A stretch of DNA of 5,230 bases, from the NCBI GenBank assembly GCA_937896105.1, contig CALBKR010000407.1:1-5230 (forward strand). Reading direction: 5' to 3'. Below, piece by piece: positions 1 through 5,230 of the stretch (within the stretch, counting starts at the first letter, position 1; each line of letters starts with the position of its first letter). The translations under genes and the position numbers were made by a program. The notes beneath the pieces were generated by a model, which ran no database searches, had not been told where the DNA came from, and saw only the letters and a program-made list of their open reading frames with translations. The stretch comes from an uncultured Bacteroidales bacterium. GTDB taxonomy: Bacteria; Bacteroidota; Bacteroidia; Bacteroidales; Bacteroidaceae.

Positions 1-1
1 T

Positions 2-2653
2 GGTATGCCGTTCGATGGCGACATCTCATCTATCAACCCTGCCGATATCGAGAATATGTCGGTATTGAAGGATGCTGCAGCTGCTGCCCTTTATGGTGCA
101 CGTGGTGCAAACGGTGTAATTATGGTTACAACAAAGCAGGGCTCAAATGGTGCTGCGCGTGTATCTTTCGATGCAAAGTGGGGTGCCAACTCTCGTCAGA
201 TAGGCAAGTATGATGTAATGGAGTCTACCGGCCAGTATATGGAGACTCTCTACAAGAGCCTTTACAATGCAGGTGTCTATAACCTCGGTTATTCTCCTGT
301 AAATGCTCACAGCTATGCCAACCAGTCACTGTTCGGCGCTATCGGTTATCAGATATACACCTTGAATGGCGCTCCCGGTCTCATCGGTCTCGATGGCAAG
401 GTTGACCCGCGTGCAACTCTCGGTTACAGCGATGGCGAGTACTACTATACACCCGATGATTGGACTGAGGGTATGATTTCCAGCAACCTGCGTCAGGAGT
501 ACAACCTCTCTGTATCGGGTGGAACAGACAAGTTCAACTACTTCTTCTCGGCTGGTTACCTCGAGGATGGCGGTATCATTGAGAACTCAGGCTTCAACCG
601 TCTCTCAACACGTTTGAATGCAAGCTACCAGGCCAAGAAATGGTTGAAGGTAGGTACTGCAATCTCTTATGTAAACAGCCATAGCCGTTACCCCGGTGAC
701 CAGACAAATACTGCTTCTTCAATGAACGCATTCTACATTGCAAACGAGATTGCTCCTGTATATCCTTTCTATGTACGCAATGCCGACGGAAGCATTATGA
801 TGGATGCGCAGACCGGTAATCCTGTTTACGACTACGGTAATGGCTCTATAACAAACTTCTCACGTAACTTTATGGCTACAGCACATCCTATGAGTGACCT
901 TATCTACAATACCGAGGAGTATCTGTCCGATATCTTCAACGGCAAGTGGTTTGTAGAGATTACTCCGTTCAAGGGTCTTAAGCTGACAGCTTCTATCGGT
1001 GCATACATCGACAATACACGTTATCACAATATCGGTAACGACCGTTATGGCCAGAGTGCTGAGTATGGTGGTACAGTAATGCAGCAGCAGGATCGCTACT
1101 TCGCTTTCAACCAGCAGTACCTCGCAAACTATACAAAGAGCTTCGGCAAGAACAACTTCGACTTGACACTCGGTTACGAGGCATACAAATACAACAATGA
1201 GTATGTATATGCTACAGGTCAGAATATGTACAAGCCCGGTGACTTTACCGTGAACAACACTATCGACCAGAAGCGTGGTGGCGGTGCATCCGGCGGTTAT
1301 GCTACACAGGGTTTCTTCGGCCGCTTGAACTATGACTGGGCCGAGAAATACTACGTGGCAGCTTCTTATCGTCGCGATGCCTCTTCACGTTTCCATCCCG
1401 ATAACCGTTGGGGTAACTTCTGGTCGGCATCGGCTGCTTGGGACATCAAGAAGGAGAGCTTTATGAGAAATGCTACCTGGATCGATATCCTCAAGTTGAA
1501 GGCTTCTTTCGGTCAGCAGGGTAACCACGATATCGGTAACAACTATGCTTATCTCGACCAGTATCAGGTTTCGGGTGCCGATGGCGTCTTCTCGGACGGT
1601 CTTTTGGTTTACAAAGGTAACCCTGAACTTACTTGGGAGAAGAGTAATGCATACAATGCCGGTGTTGACTTTTCGTTCTTCGGCGGCAAGTTGAACGGTA
1701 CAGTAGAGTACTTCGGCCGTCAGACATCGGATATGCTTTACTACAGAGCTGTTGCTCCTTCAAACGGCTACACAGAGATACCTGTGAACATCGGTTCTAT
1801 GACCAACAGCGGTCTTGAAATCGAGTTGAATGCAACTCCTTTCCAGAAGCGTAACTTCAAGTGGGACATCTTTGCAAACGCCACACTCCAGGAGAACAAG
1901 ATTAACGAGTTGGCTCCTGAGCTCAACGGTGAGTATATCGACGGTACAACAATCTATCGCGAGGGTGATTCACAGTTCCAGCTCTATTTGCCAAAGTATG
2001 CAGGTGTAGATCCTAACAGCGGTCTTGCCCTCTACTATGCAAAGACAACTGTTGCTGAGGACGCTACAGATGAGGAGAAGGCTGCATTTGTTCCCGAGGT
2101 TTATGTTACATCGGATTACGCTGTTGCGCAGAAGACCTACCGCGAGGCTACAGGTGACTTGGCACCCGATATGTATGGTGGTTTCGGTACAAGCCTTGAG
2201 TTCTACGGCTTCGACTTCGCCATTTCATTCGCATACCAGCTCGGTGGCCAGCTCTACGATAACACCTATGCTGCATCTATGCACAGCGGTGTCTCTTCAA
2301 GCGTAGGCCGCAACTGGCATAACGATATCGCCAATGCGTGGACTCCCGAGAACCGTTTCACAGATGTACCTCGTCTGAACTACAACGACAAGTATGCAAA
2401 CTCTTTGTCGGACCGCTTCCTGGTATCATCTAACTACCTCTCATTGAACAACATCACCTTTGGCTATTCATTGCCCAAGATGTGGGTGCGCGCTCTCGGT
2501 TTGAACTCAGTACGCATCTACGGTGCAGCCGACAATGTTGCATTGTTCAGCGCACGCAAGGGTATGGACCCACGTAAGTCTACTATGACAACAACAACAT
2601 CTACATACGGTGCGTTGCGTACAATCTCTGGTGGTATCAAAGTGACATTCTAA
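2..2653 (+). CDS. SusC/RagA-family TonB-dependent outer-membrane receptor, 5'-truncated
   Basis: This is the 3' part of a SusC-type receptor, which imports oligosaccharides or other large nutrients across the outer membrane using TonB/ExbBD energy. The frame is open to the left edge, and the codon at 2-4 (Gly) precedes a Met that lies inside the conserved plug (GMPFDGDISSINP), so that Met is not the start. The SusC/RagA signature is at residues 14-45 counted from that Met, with ENMSVLKDAAAAALYGARGA then NGVIMVTTKQG. The rest is a long run of Tyr/Phe/Asn/Gly-rich amphipathic beta strands, ending in GGIKVTF with the terminal Phe usual for barrel insertion. Family members are usually about 1000-1100 residues; 883 are visible. 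The missing 150-200 would hold the signal peptide, the carboxypeptidase-D-like domain and the plug's start. Two TAA stops in tandem end it, 20 bases before the ATG of its SusD partner, which implies one operon. The substrate is unknown. Confidence 0.95.
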   Translation, partial: GMPFDGDISSINPADIENMSVLKDAAAAALYGARGANGVIMVTTKQGSNGAARVSFDAKWGANSRQIGKYDVMESTGQYMETLYKSLYNAGVYNLGYSPVNAHSYANQSLFGAIGYQIYTLNGAPGLIGLDGKVDPRATLGYSDGEYYYTPDDWTEGMISSNLRQEYNLSVSGGTDKFNYFFSAGYLEDGGIIENSGFNRLSTRLNASYQAKKWLKVGTAISYVNSHSRYPGDQTNTASSMNAFYIANEIAPVYPFYVRNADGSIMMDAQTGNPVYDYGNGSITNFSRNFMATAHPMSDLIYNTEEYLSDIFNGKWFVEITPFKGLKLTASIGAYIDNTRYHNIGNDRYGQSAEYGGTVMQQQDRYFAFNQQYLANYTKSFGKNNFDLTLGYEAYKYNNEYVYATGQNMYKPGDFTVNNTIDQKRGGGASGGYATQGFFGRLNYDWAEKYYVAASYRRDASSRFHPDNRWGNFWSASAAWDIKKESFMRNATWIDILKLKASFGQQGNHDIGNNYAYLDQYQVSGADGVFSDGLLVYKGNPELTWEKSNAYNAGVDFSFFGGKLNGTVEYFGRQTSDMLYYRAVAPSNGYTEIPVNIGSMTNSGLEIELNATPFQKRNFKWDIFANATLQENKINELAPELNGEYIDGTTIYREGDSQFQLYLPKYAGVDPNSGLALYYAKTTVAEDATDEEKAAFVPEVYVTSDYAVAQKTYREATGDLAPDMYGGFGTSLEFYGFDFAISFAYQLGGQLYDNTYAASMHSGVSSSVGRNWHNDIANAWTPENRFTDVPRLNYNDKYANSLSDRFLVSSNYLSLNNITFGYSLPKMWVRALGLNSVRIYGAADNVALFSARKGMDPRKSTMTTTTSTYGALRTISGGIKVTF
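44..136 (+). other. SusC/RagA plug signature region
   Basis: This stretch encodes the conserved end of the TonB-receptor plug domain (DIENMSVLKDAA, then LYGARGANGVIMVTTK). It is nearly invariant in Bacteroidetes SusC-like receptors and absent in this form from proteobacterial TonB receptors. It is the best single piece of evidence for the receptor's family and for the phylum of the left part of the window. Confidence 0.9.
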
Positions 2654-2673
2654 TAATTTAAAATGTGAATATT

Positions 2674-2736
2674 ATGAAGAATTTTAAATATAAATTTGTT
2701 GCATCGGCGTTCGCTGCTCTCGCTATGGTGAGCTGT
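2674..2736 (+). other. Lipoprotein signal peptide and lipobox of the SusD-like protein
   Basis: From the ATG the product begins with a short basic region (MKNFKYK), then a hydrophobic core (FVASAFAALAMVS), then Cys encoded at 2734-2736. This is a type II signal peptide: signal peptidase II would cut before the Cys, which is lipidated. Asp and Asn follow directly (CNDLD), as is common for SusD proteins. The lipobox MVSC is less canonical than the LAGC type, but such variants are frequent in Bacteroidetes. Confidence 0.85.
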
Positions 2737-4173
2737 AACGACCTTGACACTGCACCGATGGGCTCGACAGTCACTACTGAGCAGAAAGGTGATGCTGTTG
2801 CTGCCAACCCCGACAGAATACAGGCGAGTGTTGCCGCTATTCCAGCAGCATTCTACAATTTCGGTAAGCTGACTGCCGAGGGAAACCATAACGACCTTTT
2901 CTTCCCTGCAATCTTTATCTTCTCCGATACCCGTGGTATGGATATGCCATCGGAAGACATCGGTTACAACTGGTTTGCAGATGCTCTTGACTACGGCGAT
3001 TTGAGCTATACCGGATTTACAACCACTTGCTATTGGTCGACAGTGTACAATCAGTTGTCTGCTGCGAATGCTGTTGTGAAGACAATCGGTACATACGATC
3101 CAGCCGACGATGATTTGAAATATTATCTCGCCCAGGCGTTGGTTGTAAGAGCTTATGACTACTACACACTCGCACAGTTCTATCAGCACACATACGTGGG
3201 CAATGAGAACAAGCCTTGTGTTCCCATCATAACCGAGGAGAATATGGATGATGTTCCCAATGTAGGTTGCAAGCGTTCTACAGTTGCCGAGGTTTATGCG
3301 CAGATTATGAGTGACCTCGACAAAGCTATCGAGCTTTTGAGTGCAACTTCTGTCGAGCGTGCCGACAAGCGCTATGCCGACCTTGCTGTCGCATACGGTG
3401 TGCGTGCACGTGCTAACCTTGTTATGAACAACTGGGCTGCAGCTGCAAGCGATGCACAGAATGCTATCTCCAACACATCTGCTACCCCATACGCAATCGA
3501 GGATGTTGACCACCCCGGTTTCAGCGATATCGAGGATGCATCTTGGATGTGGGGGATGCTGGTTGCCGAGACCGACCGTCCTGTGACATCGGGTATCTGT
3601 AATTTCCCATCACATATGGGCTCACTCAACTACGGTTATGCATCGGTTGGTGCTTGGCGTCGAATCAACTCTGCTCTCTATGCGCAGATTCCTGCAACCG
3701 ACGTCCGCAAGGGCTGGTGGTTGAACGAGCAGGCTCAGTCTCCAAACCTCAACGCCGAGCAGGCTGCATACGCTGCTGAAAACAAGATCCCGGCTTATAC
3801 TCATATGAAGTTCGGTTGCTACAATGACGAGACCTACACAAGCACCAACGCCAACGATATTCCTCTTATGCGTATCGAGGAGATGTACCTCATCAAGGCC
3901 GAGGCTGAGGCAATGGCAGGTGACCCTGCAACAGGTGCCGCTACACTTGAGGCTTTCGTTAAGGCTTATCGTGACCCAGAGTACACTTGCGCAGCAAAAG
4001 AGGGTCAGACTCTCACTGCTGAACTTGTTCAGGATAAGGTGTGGTTCCAGCGCCGTATCGAGCTTTGGGGCGAGGGCTTCTCATACGCTGATATGATGCG
4101 TTTGAAGAAGGATATGGACCGCCGTGGCGGTGGCTTCCAGGAGCACACAACCTTCTTCATCGAGGCAGGTAAC
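2674..4173 (+). other. SusD/RagB-family starch-binding-like outer-membrane lipoprotein moiety, 3'-truncated
   Basis: This is the substrate-binding lipoprotein partner of the receptor upstream, expected on the outer face of the outer membrane as a lid on the SusC barrel. Numbered from the GTG at 2665, a lipoprotein signal leads to Cys24 (MVSC-NDLD, the usual SusD-type mature start). The N-terminal SusD-like region includes the helices near 153-175 (YYLAQALVVRAYDYYTLAQF), which belong to the TPR-like scaffold. The C-terminal SusD_RagB region has RIEEMYLIKAEAEAMAGD (403-420) and the hallmark RRIELWGEGFSYADMMRLKK (463-482), followed by DRRGGGFQ. Family members normally continue some 20-40 residues further with a segment like IYRIPQSE; that ending is absent because the sequence switches to a transporter at about residue 503. 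The lipoprotein is thus nearly complete. Leucine codons are mostly CTT, CTC and TTG, arginine mostly CGT, as in the receptor gene. Confidence 0.93.
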
Positions 4174-4842
4174 GATCAGCTGATGTGGACCACTCTGGCC
4201 ATGGCGCTGTTTATGGTTGGCTATTCCACCACCATTGGCTTTGCGGTCTATTATATGAAGTATGTCTTCGGAAACGAAGGCCTCTATGTGGTGCTGGTAG
4301 GCGTGTGCGGCGTTGCCCAGCTGAGCGCTTTGGGTGTGTATCCTGCCGTTGCCAAGCGGTTTAACCGCAAGCAGCTGTATACCCTGTCTACTGTCCTGGT
4401 GCTGGCAGGCTACGGCATCTTCTTCTTTGCGGAGATCTCCATCGTTTTGATTATCCTGGGTGCCGTTTCCGTGTTCGTGGGCCAGGCATTTATCCAGACC
4501 CTGATGCTGATGTTCCTGGCAGACACCGTGGAATACGGCCAGTGGAAGCTGGGCAAGCGGAACGAGTCTATCACCTTCTCTATCCAGCCCCTCATCAATA
4601 AGATCGGCGGCGCTATCTCCACCGGCGTGGTGAGCCTGACCCTGATCATCTCCGGCATCAAGATCGACGGCGGCACGGTAGATGCCATCGGCGATTCCGG
4701 CAAGCTTATGGTCAAAGGCGCTATGTTCCTGCTGCCTCTGATCTTCATCGTCATTGGCTATATCATTTATCTGAAAAAATATAAGATCAGCGAGGAATTC
4801 TATTCCGATATGCTCAAAGACCTGGAAGAAAGAGAACAATAA
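2674..4842 (+). CDS. Chimeric reading frame: SusD-like lipoprotein joined in frame to the C-terminal half of a GPH sugar symporter
   Basis: One uninterrupted frame runs from the ATG at 2674 to TAA at 4840-4842 (722 codons). A GTG at 2665 would add three residues, but the ATG gives a normal MKNFKYK signal-peptide start and is preferred. No Shine-Dalgarno sequence is visible, only A/T-rich sequence, which is usual in Bacteroidetes. Residues below are numbered from the GTG. Up to about 502 the product is a SusD/RagB lipoprotein; from about 503 (NDQLMW) it is membrane segments 7-12 of a MelB-like transporter. No known protein has this architecture, and the parts belong in different membranes of different phyla. 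Leucine CTG use jumps from 2/28 to 21/27 at the join. An automatic annotation would probably call this a SusD-family or an MFS/GPH protein; either name would describe only part of it. I think it is an assembly chimera rather than a gene. Confidence 0.85.
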   Translation: MKNFKYKFVASAFAALAMVSCNDLDTAPMGSTVTTEQKGDAVAANPDRIQASVAAIPAAFYNFGKLTAEGNHNDLFFPAIFIFSDTRGMDMPSEDIGYNWFADALDYGDLSYTGFTTTCYWSTVYNQLSAANAVVKTIGTYDPADDDLKYYLAQALVVRAYDYYTLAQFYQHTYVGNENKPCVPIITEENMDDVPNVGCKRSTVAEVYAQIMSDLDKAIELLSATSVERADKRYADLAVAYGVRARANLVMNNWAAAASDAQNAISNTSATPYAIEDVDHPGFSDIEDASWMWGMLVAETDRPVTSGICNFPSHMGSLNYGYASVGAWRRINSALYAQIPATDVRKGWWLNEQAQSPNLNAEQAAYAAENKIPAYTHMKFGCYNDETYTSTNANDIPLMRIEEMYLIKAEAEAMAGDPATGAATLEAFVKAYRDPEYTCAAKEGQTLTAELVQDKVWFQRRIELWGEGFSYADMMRLKKDMDRRGGGFQEHTTFFIEAGNDQLMWTTLAMALFMVGYSTTIGFAVYYMKYVFGNEGLYVVLVGVCGVAQLSALGVYPAVAKRFNRKQLYTLSTVLVLAGYGIFFFAEISIVLIILGAVSVFVGQAFIQTLMLMFLADTVEYGQWKLGKRNESITFSIQPLINKIGGAISTGVVSLTLIISGIKIDGGTVDAIGDSGKLMVKGAMFLLPLIFIVIGYIIYLKKYKISEEFYSDMLKDLEEREQ
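4165..4190 (+). other. Probable inter-genome junction (Bacteroidales to Firmicutes)
   Basis: Left of here the protein follows the SusD family (GGGFQEHTTFFIEAG); right of here it follows GPH transporters (NDQLMWTTLAMALFMVGY). The switch falls near AACGATCAGCTGATG at 4171-4185. Both families could plausibly encode Asn-Asp-Gln-Leu at this point, so a short shared sequence may have bridged two genomes in assembly. There is no transposase, inverted repeat, duplicated target site or recombinase site around it. Composition changes across it: 28 of 60 bases are G+C at 3121-3180, and 36 of 60 at 4501-4560. The exact base cannot be fixed without the parent sequences. Confidence 0.85.
4171..4842 (+). 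other. GPH-family (MelB-like) sugar:cation symporter, C-terminal half only
   Basis: This part encodes about 223 residues matching the second half of glycoside-pentoside-hexuronide:cation symporters, cytoplasmic-membrane carriers that bring in sugars or glycosides with Na+ or H+. Numbered in the 725-residue frame, six hydrophobic segments lie near 507-531, 536-560, 572-589, 591-618, 640-664 and 681-702, matching helices 7-12 of the usual twelve. The family motif ADTVEYGQWKLGKRNES (619-635) is the conserved cytoplasmic loop between helices 10 and 11. In QPLINKIGG after it, Lys646 appears to align with MelB Lys377, a residue important for sugar and cation binding. Family members run about 450-500 residues, so the whole N-terminal half, with the start and helices 1-6, is missing. 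CTG, GGC and CGG codons suggest a Firmicutes source. The substrate cannot be inferred. The C-terminal tail (EEFYSDMLKDLEEREQ) and stop look natural. Confidence 0.88.
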
Positions 4843-4847
4843 AAGAT

Positions 4848-4878
4848 ACCCCGGAAGGCTATGCCTTCCGGGGTTTTG
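4848..4878. terminator. Bidirectional rho-independent terminator between convergent genes
   Basis: A perfect 12-bp hairpin has arms at 4848-4859 (accccggaaggc) and 4863-4874 (gccttccggggt) with a 3-base loop (tat). It starts 5 bases after the transporter stop and is followed on the plus strand by a short T run (4874-4877). On the minus strand it is followed by the complement of the A run at 4841-4844, giving TCTTTTATT, so it can also end the convergent gene, whose stop is at 4880-4882. The G+C-rich stem with T tract is typical of Firmicutes and belongs to the right-hand part of the window. Confidence 0.88.
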
Positions 4879-4879
4879 C

Positions 4880-5230
4880 TTATTTGTTTACAAGGATATC
4901 GAACATCGCCCTTGTGGCCGCTTCATCCCGGCCGTTTATTACAAGCACATCCTCTCCGCCTTTTAGGATGATGGCTTGCTTGCAGCCGGTGTAGGTATAC
5001 ACGGTGTAGCGTCCGAAGGCTTCGTTTTCAAAAACGCCCAAATTCATTCTGGCAGAGTTGAAACCATTGACCTTCATGCCGGGATCAAAGTTTTCAGAAA
5101 GCACCACTTCATCAATGGCGTCGTAAGGAATGGTCATCTCCTCCCAATAGGTGGCATTTACAGTAAAACTGGTGGTGCCGAATTCTATCTGAATATCCCC
5201 GGTAAACATGATAACAGTCACGAAAACCAA
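4880..5230 (-). CDS. Hypothetical protein with a probable bacterial PH-like domain, 5' end beyond the window
   Basis: The frame runs from the right edge to TAA at 4880-4882 on the minus strand, about 116 codons. It begins at the window edge with TTG followed by hydrophobic residues (VFVTVIMF) that look like the end of a membrane helix, so the true start is probably outside; an ATG at codon 8 is the only internal candidate near the N terminus. After this come alternating strand-like segments (IQIEFGTTSFTVNATYW, then MTIPYDAIDEVVL, then RYTVYTYTGCKQAIILKGG, then VLVING). An amphipathic C-terminal helix follows (DEAATRAMFDILVNK). This strands-then-helix order, with a PYDAIDEVVL segment, resembles bacterial PH domains (bPH type) found in small Firmicutes membrane proteins of unknown role. 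I infer fold only, not function. It is convergent with the transporter fragment and shares its terminator. The family call is moderate. Confidence 0.75.
   Translation of the reverse strand: MVFVTVIMFTGDIQIEFGTTSFTVNATYWEEMTIPYDAIDEVVLSENFDPGMKVNGFNSARMNLGVFENEAFGRYTVYTYTGCKQAIILKGGEDVLVINGRDEAATRAMFDILVNK

Noticed and set aside
5..7. ATG at 5 as the start of the receptor gene
   Set aside because: This Met sits inside the conserved plug motif, and the frame is open upstream to the window edge. A protein starting here would lack a signal peptide.
2025..2306. Plus-strand frame of 93 codons inside the receptor gene, and a similar one at 3824-4096 inside the SusD-like gene
   Set aside because: Both are Arg/Ser/Leu-rich low-complexity translations in an alternative frame of a well-supported gene, with no start signal.
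2665..2667. GTG at 2665 as the start of the SusD-like gene
   Set aside because: The ATG at 2674 directly begins a standard lipoprotein signal (MKNFKYK). The GTG adds only Met-Asn-Ile, with no ribosome-binding site to favour it, though it cannot be strictly excluded.
2650..3513. Long minus-strand open frame (287 codons) opposite the SusD-like gene
   Set aside because: It is antisense to a clear SusD family gene. Its translation is Cys/Ile/Val-rich with no recognisable domain, so it is a by-product of the codon use of the plus-strand gene.
3372..3804. Short minus-strand frames of 85 and 60 codons
   Set aside because: They are antisense to conserved SusD sequence and have no recognisable domain.
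4100..4260. Natural horizontal transfer or transposon insertion as the cause of the join
   Set aside because: There are no inverted repeats, integrase or transposase fragments, or target duplication near the border, and the switch is exactly in frame within coding sequence on both sides. A chimeric assembly explains this more simply.
4081..4839. Minus-strand open frame (252 codons) crossing the junction, and a second one at 4410-4754
   Set aside because: Both lie opposite the transporter fragment. The His/Gln/Asp-rich translation of the longer frame is the usual antisense shadow of a membrane protein gene rich in CTG and GTG codons, and neither shows a domain.

Overview
The window looks like two different genomes joined at about position 4171-4186. 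Positions 1 to about 4170 read as Bacteroidales (gut Bacteroides/Prevotella/Alistipes-type) DNA. They carry the 3' part of a SusC/RagA-type TonB-dependent outer-membrane receptor, followed after a 20-base gap by a SusD/RagB-type surface lipoprotein. This is the classic receptor-lipoprotein tandem of a nutrient-uptake locus: the lipoprotein captures a glycan or other oligomer outside the cell and caps the receptor barrel, which imports it using TonB energy. The substrate cannot be read from this pair alone, because no glycoside hydrolase or regulator is in view.

From about 4171 to the right end the DNA reads as Firmicutes (Clostridia-like). It holds the C-terminal half (six membrane segments) of a GPH-family (MelB-like) sugar:cation symporter, then a perfect 12-bp hairpin that can terminate transcription in both directions. 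A convergent minus-strand gene follows, for a small protein with a PH-like domain, cut by the right edge.

The SusD-like and transporter parts are joined in frame, giving one open reading frame of about 722 codons. The halves differ sharply in codon use: by hand count, leucine CTG is 2 of 28 before the join and 21 of 27 after it. They also have incompatible cellular locations (outer-membrane surface versus cytoplasmic membrane), and each part is truncated exactly where the other begins. The simplest reading is a chimeric contig join between a Bacteroidales and a Firmicutes genome, perhaps through a short shared sequence. A real fusion gene is much less likely. Apart from this join I see no undescribed system. 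There are no tRNA or rRNA genes, CRISPR arrays, insertion sequences or long repeats that I can support, and no gene-free stretch over 300 bases.
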